DNA of 64,000 nucleotides, taken from Brachypodium distachyon (taxonomy: Eukaryota > Streptophyta > Magnoliopsida > Poales > Poaceae). The notes under the pieces are model-generated. The model had not been told where the DNA came from, did not search any database, and was given only the letters and a program-made list of their open reading frames with translations. The position numbers and the translations under genes are program-made. Every line of letters starts with the position of its first letter. Position 1 is the first letter of the stretch. Shown here in pieces: positions 12,026 to 24,600 of the stretch. The stretch is from contig NC_016134.3 in NCBI RefSeq assembly GCF_000005505.3, positions 45,350,650-45,414,649 on the forward strand. The letters run 5' to 3'.

Positions 12026-13835
12026 CACTGGCGAATCCAGCGTCCCGCCACCCTAGGCAGCTGCCTAGACTCTCCGCTGATTAACTTCGTTTACATTAAA
12101 AAATTATGTATCCCCAAAATTTCAATTGTTTGATTACATAGTGACTGACAAGCTCTGTGGCTTGTGCCTGGTTCGACGCCCCGAAATTCCAGTAATTGTA
12201 TATCCTTGGATTTATTTTAAAAGAATCATGCTAGAAACATGTTAAAGCTTCTCCTTAAAGCATAATATGGTAATAGTCGTGACAAATAGCATATCTGAGA
12301 AAACTAATGTTGCATAACAACTTTAAAAATATCTGCAGACCACGTGAGACAGCGAACGTAGTACTGCCAAGTACCAACACTTTGACAATGCTTAACTAGA
12401 CAGTGGTTGGCATCAATTGTCTCCCTATACTGTTGTTAACTTCTTATAGCTTGCTTGCCTTTTCCTCTCACGAGTTTAACCTACATTTTCTATCAATACT
12501 AGCTATAGGTAGCGAACTCCCTCCTCTCGAGATTCTAGAAGCAAAAGCAAACATGTGCAATGTGACCAGTTGATGGAATTGATCGAGGAAAGAAAAAAGA
12601 CAAAAACAAACAAACAAGCAGCATGCTAGAACATAGGAATTAACTATATACACTTCTTTAAGTAATGAAAGAATAAAGGAACAACTTCTTTCAAGAAAGA
12701 ATCAAAATAATTTTCCTTAGCGCTTCAAAACAAAAAGAGAATACTCAACAAAACCTCAAAAGAGAGAGAATCGATGTACATTCGGTGAACTACCCCCGGC
12801 CTTAGTTTTGTGCATGTCTGATTGTACGTGCGTACGTAAGGCCTTCTTGTTTGATTTAATCCACCTGCTGCCTTTTCCACCACTTGGTCTTAATTAAGGA
12901 GGAAGAAGAAGAAGATTCCTTCAGATGCATGCATACACATGCTAAAAAATGTTCATTGCATCGTAACTCACACTCCATGAGTTAGCAGAGACTCTACCTC
13001 CTTAATTAACTAAGTTTAGCAGGCCGTGTTTGGTACAGTCCTAACCTGCCTTCGTTCTCTGCTACGTACTAGCTAGGAGTATATTTTTAGCACTAGTGTG
13101 GGTGTGTCTGCGGCTGTGCGGCAGCGGAGAGCAGTAGGCAATAAACCTGCCGAATTGAAGCAGTCTCGTTGGGTCGAAAAGCCGCGAAACAAATCATGCG
13201 GTCTTGTTGGGGCGAAAAGCCGCGAAACAATGCAAGAAACAGTATGCGCTGCCGGAGTTGTCGCTGCAGATTATCAATATATGGACCTTTGAAAGTTTGT
13301 TCAATGTTTCATGGAAGGTCGTTTTGCTTTCCTGGGGTGCTACTATTAGTACAGTACTATATACTAGTCCTATATATTCTTGTCTTCCATAAATTTGACA
13401 ATCGCATGCGCCGTGTATGCATGCAGCACACACGAGGCTTGAAAATGCATGGGATGCTTTCTCTGTTGCACAGAATAACTATTTTTGAGGGACACAGTAG
13501 GCGGTAGCAAAGCTGATCGATGATCAATTAAGGCATATATGCAGCCGTACTAACGGGGTAACACACGGCAGCTATAGCCTGATCGCGGCGGCTGCAGTCT
13601 GCGAACGCTAGCAGGCTGGTAGTTGGGAGTAAGTTAGTCAGTATCCTAAGATGTCAACTAGACATTTTGATGACATGACATGATATTAAATGAAAAAAAA
13701 TAATAATAACTAGATATGTTACCATAACATCACACAAACCAAAATAAGATGAGTTTACAACTTAATAAATGACACCATGCATGACACTACATATATGTTA
13801 TTATCCCGCTATGAAAATAGTAATTTACACTTAAT

Positions 13836-13870
<35 letters not shown>

Positions 13871-14520
13871 TCTAACTTACTCACCATCTAAGTTACTCAC
13901 CACCGACCGTGACCAGCCCGTACAGGTACGCGATCGATCTGTAGCTTGTTTCGAGCGGTGCGAGACGAGAAGATATCCGCGCCTCCGCGGCCCTAGGCAG
14001 TAGTACAAGCAACAAACAACCCCATGTTTTGTTTGGTTTGCCAGGCCCCATGAATGCTCCAAATGGCACGGGGCATTCACCCACTACTACCAGTAGCCAT
14101 CAACGACCACCGCTACCCTTGGAGTCTGTCTGTTTGTAGTTGCACTCCTACTGTTGCGCCACGACAGAGATGTGAGATGTCAGATGAGCAAAGACTCTCG
14201 CTGGAGTTATTGCAGCAGCTAGCGCCTTGAATTCGACAGAGAGGAGATGAGCCGAGCCGTTCTGCATGCTACAGCTAGTAGCCGCAGTCAAGGAGTGGAC
14301 TACTGTATGGTCGTCAGGTTGTCATCACACTTGGTAGCTGGAGGAGATCGAGAGCGGAATTAAATGCGTGGTTTGGTTGGTGCTGCTTCGAACTCCAACG
14401 CAGCAAATCAGTGTAGCAGACTGGTGATGAACCTGGGAACTGGGAAGGATCGAGATCCGAGAGGAACGTCCTGCGGCCGGACGTACGGCTAGTTGGCCAG
14501 TTGGGTCTACTGCCAGTGAT
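12026..14520. other. Intergenic region with small repeats
   Basis: Contents include a perfect 16-bp palindrome CTAGGCAGCTGCCTAG near 12053, and a roughly 38-bp tandem duplication at about 13163-13239 (GGGTCGAAAAGCCGCGAAAC twice, slightly diverged). An AT-rich segment at about 13620-13905 is bounded by GAGTAAGTTAG-like inverted ends and contains an (AT)n run at about 13842-13866; this could be a MITE. No gene is supported. Confidence 0.4.
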
Positions 14521-15103
14521 CGAAAGTTTGAATTTTTTGCGCCAGTAGCCCTCTCGCTCACCGTTTTGACAAAAGCAGCACTCTCCCAAATTTTTTGACA
14601 AAAGTAGTCTGACGGAAGGCCCAAAAGGCGCCACGTAGAGGTTTTCGCCAATTGAACCGGACGTTGATGCTTCGTGACAATGCCAAAGGCGGAAAGGCCT
14701 TTCCTCCAATCCCATTGGCGGAAAGCCTATGCATGGGTTTTTTTAGGCTAGTAGGACCCCTTGTCCTCTGCGCATGTCGGCCAAGAGGGACACCAGGGTC
14801 CTTCCCTCCAATGCCATGGGCGGAAGACCCCAAGATTCTCTGTGTTTCCGTGAGATGCGACGGCACCCGCAGCAGTATCCTCGTCTTTTTCCGTGTGAAG
14901 CGACGTGCCCACCTTCCGCCCATGCCATTACCGGAAGAGGCTTTTTCCCGCGCCTGAGACGCTCGGCTCTTTTAACACTCCCTCCTTCCTACCACTCTCG
15001 CACAGGCGCACTCTCATCTACCCCACTTTCTCGGCTTGTATTTCTTCTCAGCTTCTTTCGATGTGTTTTTGGGCTTAGAGCTGATTTATGTAGGAACGAA
15101 GCG
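14520..15103 (+). repeat. 5' subterminal region of the Mutator-like element
   Basis: A motif built on CC(T)TTCC..CCAATGCCATGGGCGGAA recurs with variations at about 14690-14715, 14800-14828 and 14908-14940. Repeated subterminal motifs upstream of a transposase are common in DNA transposons. I could not find a matching inverted terminus on the far side, so the element edges are undefined. Confidence 0.4.
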
Positions 15104-18100
15104 ATGGATGAAGGTAAGGTTGTGTTTCTTTCGTTACATGCATGCTGTTTTTCTTGTATTTTATTATTTCGTAAACGGGTATATTATGATGTTTTAGAGA
15201 GTTCATAATCATCTCGAGAGCTGATTTTGGATCCTTTGGAGTGGGAATATTTACTTGAAGTGATTGAAGAAGTTGTACATCAAGGTAAGGCCTATGAAAT
15301 GAAATGCACGGTTGACGGTTGTTTTGCATGCAGATTATAGCTGTTTTATTAACTCGCTTGTAGTTCTATGATGCGATAATAATAGTTACTAAGTTTTTGA
15401 AGATGTTAGACTAGGAATCTGTGCGTGTTATAGTTGAAGATATAATAGATGAGGGTTAGATGTGTCCGGTGCTGTAATTCATTTTGACATGCGAATTGTA
15501 AAATAGTTTTTAAATTATGTGCGAATATTATCATAAGTAGTAGATAAAAAATGTATTTATCAATTGTATTGGAATATGGTTAATGTGTAGGTACAATGAA
15601 CAAACTGCTAGTGTTTTATGGTGATGGCATCGTACGTGATGGTCCTTCCGGGCTTGATGTGTGGCAGTGCCAGCACAAGCTTCTTACCATAGAAGACATT
15701 GTCAACACGAGTTTCTTGGACGTTACAAACTGCATCAAGGTTGAGTTTGGTTCTGAGATGGCATCGAAGAAGCTGATCGTTGAAGCATTAATAGTCCCGC
15801 GGGTTCAAGAAGGGTCCTTGCCGCGTTGGGAGCTACGATAGGTTAAAAGTGAAAGTAACTGGCGTACGTACATGAGGCTTGCTAGCACGCCTGGTGCAGC
15901 AATGTACGGACGCCCCATAGTTTATGTGCAGTTCAACGACAATGATGAGGCTAGGTGCAGTATGGATCTTGGCTCCATGCAGTTAGCTATTGCTGGTACT
16001 GAGATGGAGGGAATTTCTATTGATGAAGGTCCACTTCTCCCAACTCCAGATGCCGGTCCATATTGGTCCATGGTCGTTGATCTGAATGATCACATGGACG
16101 GACTGCCTGATGAGCTAGATTCTGGTGATGAGGCAATTGATTCCTCATCAGATGAGAGCGATGAAGATGTAGAAGATGGTTCGTCTCATAGGGCAGAGGT
16201 GCCACCAATGGATGTTGAGGCTGTCCGGGCTCTTGCAATCCGGGCAGAGGATACGTCTCTGCGTGGCTTCGGTTCGGAAGTTCTTGAGGTTGGGCAACAT
16301 TTTCCCGACAAGAAAGTAGCCAAACATGCAATCTAGGGGTATGGCATCACTATAGGGCGGGAGTACAGAGTGTTGAGGTCCAATTCAGAAATATTCAAGG
16401 TAGCATGCATCCACAAGGAGTCGGGTTGCCCTGCAAGAATTGTTGCTCGACAACCGCGGGGGATTATGATGCCATTCGTTGTGACGAAGATGGTACCACA
16501 CACACACACATGTGAGCAATCTGGTGTGCTGCCACACCACCGCAACGTCACTGCATCATACGTGGTTGAAGCCATCTCTTCCACCGTCGTTGACAAGATT
16601 GGTGTCAGCGTTAAGTCATTGATGAAGGCTCCTGCTGATCGCATTGGCTACCCAGTGAGCTACAGCAAGGCCAGGCGTGCTAAGGAGGAGGTACCGACGA
16701 GGATGTTTGGCACTTATGAGGATGCCTATAACTATGTCCCCACAATGCTTCATCAGATTTGTGAAACTAACCCGGGGACATACATATCCATGCAAGAGCA
16801 TCCAGTGCCAAATGGACCGGAGGGTCATTACATCCTTGATCGTGTATTCTAGGCATTCAGCCAGACTATTCAGGCTTTCTCGTATTGTCGACCGGTGTTA
16901 TCTATTGATGGTACCTTCCTCACTGGAAAGTACACTGGTACTCTGTTGGTGGCGGTTGCAGCGGATGCGAATGACCAGCTCCTACCTATTGCATATGCCA
17001 TCGTCGAGAACGAGAGCACAGAAAGCTGGTTGTGGTTCTTGAAATTCTTGAAAGATGGTGTTGTCAGAGACAGGGCCGGAGTTTGCATCATTTCTGATCG
17101 CAATGCGGGGCTGCTGAGTGCACTTCACCAGATGAAGTACTCGGTGCCACTGGAGCATAGGTGGCCTGATATTACAACCAGATGGTGCATGCGGCATTTG
17201 GCCGCAAATTTTTACTCCCGATTCAAGAACAAGGATTATATGAAGATTTTCAAGAAGATGTGCATGCAAAACCAAATGCGTAAGTTTGATGCCATCTTTG
17301 CGGCCTTGAACGCAGAGATGACCTGCAATGGTGGTGATGCACCTCCAGAAGGGCAAGGTGAGGGGGGCCAGAGGAGGGCCAGGAATCTAGCTGAGTGGGT
17401 CAACCAGAGTTGCCCGCGTTTAGAAAAGTGGGCCCAGGCTCACGACACGGGTGCTCGCTTTGGCATAATGACAACCAACTTTTCAGAAGTGTACAATGGT
17501 GTCCTCAAAGGTGTGCGTGGTCTTCCAATAACTGCCTTGGTTAGTGAAACATGGAACATGACTGTTGCTTATTTTGCCGATAGGGTTCAAGTATCGAGGG
17601 CACGCATGTTGCAGAAAAAGCAATGGTCTGAAAAGATGCAGAGACACTTGGACTGGAAATCAAAGGCCGCAAGGAGCCATAGTGGTACCATGGTCGACAG
17701 GCTTAGAAGAAGGTGGCTTGTCAGCACGCGGTCGCATTTCGTGAGAGGTCACCTCAGAGGTAACACTCAGCATGAGGTCACCCTCCATGCAACGACATGT
17801 GAGTGCACTTGCAACAAGCCTAAGCTACTCCACTACCCTTGCAGCCATGTGCACCGGGCGGTTGCGGACCATCAGATTGCCGTCGAACCATACATCTCTG
17901 AAAATTTTAGTATGTATAATCTTATGCACACATGGGATGGTGAGTTTTGGGCAGGGGCGTACAACGTAATTACAAGGATGTATGGCCTGGAGGTCCTATA
18001 TGGCTTCCTGATCCGGCTACGAAGCGCCAGAAGAGGGGACGTCGTCCGACTCGTCGCTGGAGGATATATGAGGTCTCCGGTCGCGGGGGCTACCTACTGC

Positions 18101-18163
18101 TTTCCACTGGCTATATTTTCAGCAAGGCGATCCGTCGATCGTCTGGCTAAAACTTTACTCTAA
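15104..18163 (+). pseudogene. Mutator-like (MuDR-type) transposase, inactivated
   Basis: A likely first exon ATGGATGAAG (15104-15113) with a GTAAGG donor joins an acceptor at 15590, giving MDEGTMNKLLVFYGDG. One frame then runs to about 17965, interrupted only by three TAG stops (15839, 16334, 16850). A MULE N-terminal region with an acidic stretch is followed by the DDE core: LSIDGTFLTGKY at ~16892 (first Asp), SDRNAG at ~17094 (second Asp), and TTNFSEVYNGVLKGVR at ~17472. A SWIM zinc finger CECTCNKPK...YPCSHVHR lies at ~17800-17855. Near 17970 the frame must shift by one base to recover the expected end (WLPDPATKRQKRGRRPTRRW). An encoded transposase would cut and integrate MULEs in the nucleus, but this copy cannot make a full protein. 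Confidence 0.92.
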
Positions 18164-18246
18164 TTCAAAAGCGGAATTCTTCGAGAGCTAGAATTGGGAA
18201 CAAATCCAGTGTTCGTCGGTTGGATTTGTTGGTCAAATCTTAGCTA

Positions 18247-18328
18247 CTCATTCCGTCTCTAATTAACGGACGTGGATTGTTATAAGAATCTATACAAGTC
18301 CATGTCAGTTAATTCAGGACGGAAGGAG
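18247..18328. mobile_element. Short Stowaway MITE, ~82-bp hairpin
   Basis: It starts CTCATTCCGTCTC and ends GACGGAAGGAG, with TA on both sides (18245-18246, 18329-18330). The arms AATTAACGGACGTGGATT and AAGTCCATGTCAGTTAATT pair around a short centre. It belongs to the same family as 19973-20054 and 26774-26856. Confidence 0.82.
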
Positions 18329-19972
18329 TAGTTAGTTAGACCCAAATTTAAGCTGGCAGTATGTATAGTTAGCTGTGCATTAGCAGCACAAGCTAGCATG
18401 CACGCAGTACTGCTAATTAAAAACAGAAACCGGAGGAATTCGTTAGGCCAGGCAGCATAACTGTTGATTAACGGGGGCAACGTACCATGCAAACTTTTCA
18501 GCGGTATATGCTGTACCGCTGACCATTCTAACTGCAGCCAGGCAGCCTGCTACGTGCTGCTACTACTATATGATCGTACAGTCTACCGGATCGGAATATA
18601 GTACTACGTAATATGGAATTTTCGTCACGTACGGAGGACCATGATGTATTGATATATGCATGCAAGAGTACTTAATTTCCTTCTTCAAATCATCACCTTG
18701 TGCTTTGATCCTTTGACTCGAGACGCTGGGACAGTGGGACGTTCCCTGGAGGAAGAAGCTAGCTAGAATAAATTTGACTGCGACTGCTCTACAGATCTCA
18801 TTATCTTTTGGAAATCCTGGAGACCGACTGGAGCCCGTCAAACAGAAAGTTTTGAAAGGTTGAATTAAGAGAAGCCGTTATATCGATCGGCCGATAATAT
18901 GCACAATTGCTGCGGCAACATGTAGAGGTCAGGTACCGGCGATCGCGAGTATAAAATTGGCGTGCATTCTCCCGTGGAGGGAGGCCGCGACAAGCCGGCA
19001 TGAATCGGCCCGACATGTTCGAGCGTTTGACTTGCGGAAGAAACGACCCATGCATGTAGTAGCAGAAATTAGCCGGGGCCCGGCCGGCCTTTTTGATCGG
19101 AAGGAAAAGTCCTCCCCGTGGGAATTTTTTTGACATGGACAAGAGCTCTGATTCGCAGCACGTACTCCAGGAGAAAATCGAAATATTCATTCGCATTTTC
19201 ATGTCTTTTTGAACTTTAGAGAGATTGAAATTAAACCACGCGAACTTTTACAAAGGGTAATGTTAATTTGATGTTGCACCAAATTTTCCACCGAGTGGTT
19301 CTGCATGCCCACGAAGGATTACAGGTCTGTCTAGACGTGCATGAAAACAATTCCGCAAAATAAAATACACTAATTAAGCTCAGGTTCGTACTATTTTAGG
19401 TACTATAAACTGTGTGTATTTTGTGTTTTGGCCCTACTAACACTAGTCTTTTCTCTTCCAGCTCTCCATATAATTTTTTCCTGCTTCCGTCCGTGATCTC
19501 AGGCGAACCAAATCAAAAGACAAATCAATCAATCAAAACTTCAAAAGATTGCAGCCAGCAGAGCTCGGGGCCAAATTAGTTACCAACTCGCGGCGCCATG
19601 GAATATTTGGAGTTTGGAAGAAAAAGTTGTTCCCGTACGTGCTCGGAGACTTTCTCGAAAGAGGGTGGCACATCAGCTTTAATTTACCTGCCCATGCGTC
19701 AGCTACGCTGTGTATCAGTACTGTCCGAGTGACACATGAGACCAGTTTAAGACCGAGATATCGGAGGGGTTCGGTCTTCTAGAAAGAGTGGTTGTTCCAG
19801 TGACTTTGCTTTTTTCAGATTTCACTACCACTAGTACTGTTTTGACAGTGTTTCCCAACAAAGAAAAACAGATCTGGCCCCTTTCTAATCGATGTTTTCT
19901 TTTTGGAAGGTCCCGGAGATATATTTTTCAGGAAGGGGGTTGGCCGAGTAATTATATGTGCATAAGTTATTA
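18329..19972. other. Intergenic region, nothing supported
   Basis: Only short open frames are present on both strands, with no recognisable domain or splice architecture. Confidence 0.45.
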
Positions 19973-20054
19973 CTCTTTCCGTTCCAAATTAACTGACGTG
20001 AATTTAGATAAGAATCTATTCAAATCCACGTCAGTTAATTTGGAACGGAGGGAG
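19973..20054. mobile_element. Short Stowaway MITE, ~82-bp hairpin
   Basis: It starts CTCTTTCCGTTCCAAATTAA and ends with the matching TTAATTTGGAACGGAGGGAG, flanked by TA at 19971-19972 and 20055-20056. It is close to a perfect hairpin with ACTGACGTG/CACGTCAGT in the arms. Confidence 0.88.
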
Positions 20055-21135
20055 TATTATTTTCAAAGGGGATATTTATTGTACTTGCACCATTCATAAT
20101 TGTCTTGTATCTGAAAACTCACTTGGCTTTGTAAAACATATGACTCGTCTTTTGAAACTCAGCCACAAATCATACTTTTAAATCTTAAGGGTTCTTTTAA
20201 TCGTGTATGTAGAACACGGATAGACGACACTTAGCTTTGTAAATAATCATTTTTTATAAAAGAATGTAAAACTAAGTTTCTGCATGTGTTCTACGTATGG
20301 TAAAATTTCAAAACACGTTCACGTACAAGCCACACTCGATGTCGTGTTGGGCTGCTGGAGTGCTGGGGCACCACGGTCCACGAACGATGCCGCTCCTGGG
20401 CCGAATGCCCGGAAAGCGAATAGCTTTCGGGCCGGACTGAGCCCAAGCTAGGCCCTGCGTGCTAGTGTTGCTCTCTTGGCGCCTCTTGCTCCATGCATAC
20501 GGCAAACAAGGGAACGCCATAAAAAAAGAAATACCGAGGTGAAGTACTCAATATTTTTGGTACAGTTCAGGTGTAGTATAGTTGTAGAAAATCGCCAAGA
20601 ATATACAGTATATCGAGGAGGTGATATTTTATACACATGTCATTTCTGAAAAGTCAAACTCGATAACTTCTGAAAGATGTGAAAAACGAAATGAGAGAAA
20701 TGGATGGTAAAGAAAGTTGAAATTTCATGCTGAATGTATGTGTTTTCTCATAACTTCCAAATGCACTTGTGTTTGAACTTGAAAATTTACATGTCTAGCA
20801 CATAAGTTCCTCAATACAATCTTTATCTTTTAAACTCGTATCCATGGTTTTTATTGAGGTTTACTGGATATTTTCCGAAACAAGTTCTTTTCTTAACTCT
20901 ATTTTTTCCAAACAAGTTATTTGGACTGCATGGTTTGTTGATCTTGCTGCATACGTTTGAGCTAATATTGGTCAGCATGTTTCCGTCGAAGATTAATTAG
21001 ACACTTAACATTAGTTCCTATCATTTTCAAACCTTTTTGCCAGACACAATCATGTCGTATCCCTTTGTGGTTTGTGATTCAAGATGGCGAAATTTATGCA
21101 TGAAACATTTCGTGTTGGCAAAGCCATAACTGCTA
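20055..21135. other. Intergenic region upstream of the phosphatase gene
   Basis: AT-rich sequence with no supported gene. If the phosphatase has an upstream 5' exon it could lie here, but I could not identify one. Confidence 0.4.
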
Positions 21136-21193
21136 CTCCCTCCGATCCTAAATTCGTGTCGTTTTTTTTAGTTCAAATTAGGATCAGAGGGAG
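21136..21193. mobile_element. Minimal Stowaway-like MITE (~58 bp)
   Basis: Ends CTCCCTCCGATCCTAAATTC and AATTAGGATCAGAGGGAG are inverted repeats flanked by TA (21134-21135, 21194-21195). The AT-rich sequence after it, to about 21480, may be another decayed element but has no clear ends. Confidence 0.7.
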
Positions 21194-21639
21194 TACTTCA
21201 TTTGTTCTTGTTTATATATTTTAGTTTTATCGTAAGTCAGAATTTTTGAAGTTTGACCAAGTTTATAGAAAATTAACCAACATTTATAACTTCAAATCAT
21301 TTTGAAATCTAGCATGATATATATCTTCATTATATATCTTGATGGTATTTTATATGAATACAATTTTCTACAGACCTAATCATTTTTTTAAAATTTAAGA
21401 CAAAGTTAAAACATCTTAGAATTAGGTTCTCGGTTGTACTTTTAGAAAAGTAGAGACGTGTAATTTTAGATTTTTTTTCCTATGGTTTATATGTGAACTT
21501 ACTGCGAAGTGTGGTCATATAGAGAACTGCCACTTTTTTTTTTCTAAACGGCGACTCCGACTCCGACCAATCCTCTCTAAGAGCCACCGCAGAGACGGGG
21601 AACGCGACGAGCTCCCGCGGCGGCGGCCTTCGAGAGAAG

Positions 21640-24600
21640 GTGAGGGCCGCCGCCCGCCTCGCCGGATCCGGCTCCCGCCACCCGCACGCGCATGCGGAGG
21701 CGCAGTATTCCGGGAGTCCGGCGGTCCCCGGGGCCGCGTTCGACCCCTTCGACGTCGAGGCCGATCCTCCGCCGCCGGTGCTGACGCCCGAGCAGGTCAC
21801 GCTATGCAAGCAGGCGCTCGCGCATTTCGAGCCGAGGAGCAAGCAGCAGGATGCCTTGTCCGACGAGTTCGAGAGCCTCCCGGTATGATCGATTGTTTTT
21901 TCCCTCTCTCCCGAATTCGGGATCCTTCTGAAAATTGTGCCTGGTAATTGCGAATTCTCTGTGCCCACGTGGTAATTTCACATCTTCTGTGTTGGTTGGT
22001 CAGTGATCGCCCTTGTAATTTTGGTGCAAATTGTGGTGCTGTTTCCTCCCTGATTTAGGTCTATTACAGTTTTGAGCCCGTCATCATGTGTTTAACGGCC
22101 ATCTATTTAGTGTTTGTGTGCTTGCGAAGCAGAATATGTTGGATTTTGGTGTTGGTCCTAAATTGGCATGTCATGCACTCATGCCCCCCTAGAAAACACA
22201 AAGGCTTAATGTTTCGATGCACTGAATATTCACAAAGCGTATGATGCCACTACAACCACAATGCACGCTGCACCCCTAAGCACTGTGCTCCGCCAGTAGT
22301 GATCCTTCTCCAGCTATGCAAGCCTGTCTGGCTGAACTCTGAATTGTAATAATTGATCAAAGCAACGGCAGTACCTTCCGCTGCACCTTTTCTTTACATG
22401 ATTTATCCATTGGTTTCCCTATTGATGTAGGGAGGTTGGGTTGCTTTGAGGTAAGGAGAGGGGGATCTGATGGGATAGTATTGAGATGCCATATGTGTGG
22501 AAATATGCTTTGGCACCTTTGTGAAAAAGATGCTGCATCTTTGATTTATTTAAACTACACAAGATTTGTTTTGGTTGAAATCACTATGGCGGAATAAGTA
22601 AAGAACAATAAGTTGTAAGAATGCATTGATTTAAAAATGCTTGACCGTTAGCTATAGTTTATTCATCCTAATTGACTTGATCTTGATTTGCAATAGTAAA
22701 AATTAAGGTTTCTGGAGTTATGCTACCATTTCTAGATCTAAATTAATTGGTGGTTGTCTCAGTCATGTACCATATTGGATCTAATCATTTCACTGTATTC
22801 AAGTATTTCGGTGTGTTTTCCAATGGCCTGTTTATCAAACCTATTGGTATCTAGTTATTTGATTTTATAAACTTCCATTGAAATGTTGCAGTTGGGTAAA
22901 CTTAGAGGCATTATGTGTACGTGCCCTTTGTGTATGGGTGGGAATGGATCGGATGCAGATCAATAGTGCCCTTCCCACTTACTTTTCCATATTTTTCAAA
23001 TCAAATGCAGATCGGTTGTTACTACAGTATGAATGCGGGTTGGATGTTTACTCAATTCAGGACGGATACTAATACCTTACAACTTTAATGCTCACTAGGT
23101 AAAACAAATAACTTGATATCTACATCACACATGATGATAGACTCATGAGGTATGATAAATCAACAATAGACTGACCACAACAGTAATATGGTCCACGCAG
23201 ACAATGAGACAAATACTACTATAATATGCAACAGGTTTCAGGTCCAGCCAGACAAAAGAATACTTTAACCAGTTGTTTGATTATTGGGCTAGATAATTAG
23301 TTTCTGGGATTAGAATCGCTAAAATTGTCTAGTGTAACTTTTATCTGGTTACGAATGTCCATATCCACATCTCCTTTGTAATCTAGTGCCATATTTGCAT
23401 ATATAAACTAAACCCGGATATTATCCATGTCCTGATTTATTTTAATTGGGTTGTGGATGTTCTTGCATTTTTCTGAATAGGAATACCGGATAATTTGGAT
23501 TATCCACTGCCAGTTTCTACCCTTAGCATTGTAGGCCACAGTCATATCGGCTGCTACAAGATTGGATGGTCTTGTTGTTCTTCACTCCTCCACTTAAGAG
23601 ATGCATGGATATGGCTTTTTATGACACTTGTGTGAAAACATATGCCATGCCATTATAATTTGTACTAGGATACCTGGTGATAACGCAACTCAGTATAATT
23701 ACTTATTTACTTATGGATGATGGAAAATGTAACTTCTCCCCTTTAACAAATTGTCTTGCCTAATATTGCAGTTCAATTTTATCTAATGAAAACTTTAGCT
23801 GATTTGAAGCAGATATCTGGGCTTCAAAGTATTTCTATTTCATATGTCTTTCTGAATGAATGTCTATTTCATATTTTGTGGTTATGTTTTCAGCACATGG
23901 GGACAATGCGCCAGGGGCAGAGGAACCGGTTTAATGTGGCCTGTGATGCTACTAATATGGGAAAAAACCGCTATATTGATGTCTTACCATGTGAGATTTG
24001 CATTTGTAATTATGATGATTTGACTAAGATCTCCCCCTAGCATTATAAATTTGGTAACATTTCACTGCTTTCGTCTCTTTAGATGATGACAACAGGGTAC
24101 GGCTAAAACTATCAACTAGTCAAATTTCCAGCAATGATTACATCAATGCAAGCTTTATAAAGGTTAAGTTTCTGTTGTCCCTTTTCTTAATGTATGCCTG
24201 TTTGTTTTGCCTTTCTGGATAATGTGTGGGATAGTTGAAGAGCATCTTAAGATATGGTGTATACAACTTGCAGGCTACTGAGGACAACAGATCCACAAGA
24301 TTTATCTCCACTCAAGGCCCACTAGTCAAGACATTTGAGGATTTCTGGGAAATGGTTTGTGAAAATCAGTGTCGTGTGATTGTTATGCTCACACAGTTCG
24401 ACAGTGTAAAGGTACTTGCTTACATTAAACACTCTACTTAACTTCTTCGAATTGAGGTGACGTTCAAATGAGACATAGTCATGATGGTACACTTGCGTGT
24501 TTAACTTGCATACTTATTTCAACCTGGGAGACAGGGCAACATGATTAGTGTTAAGATTTTGAGTAAAGTAGACCATGACTCCTTTTGTGGAGAAAGGAAA

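Noticed and set aside
21480..21968. Minus-strand frame of ~160 codons over PTP exon 1
   Set aside because: It is antisense to conserved PTP1 leader sequence and has no domain.
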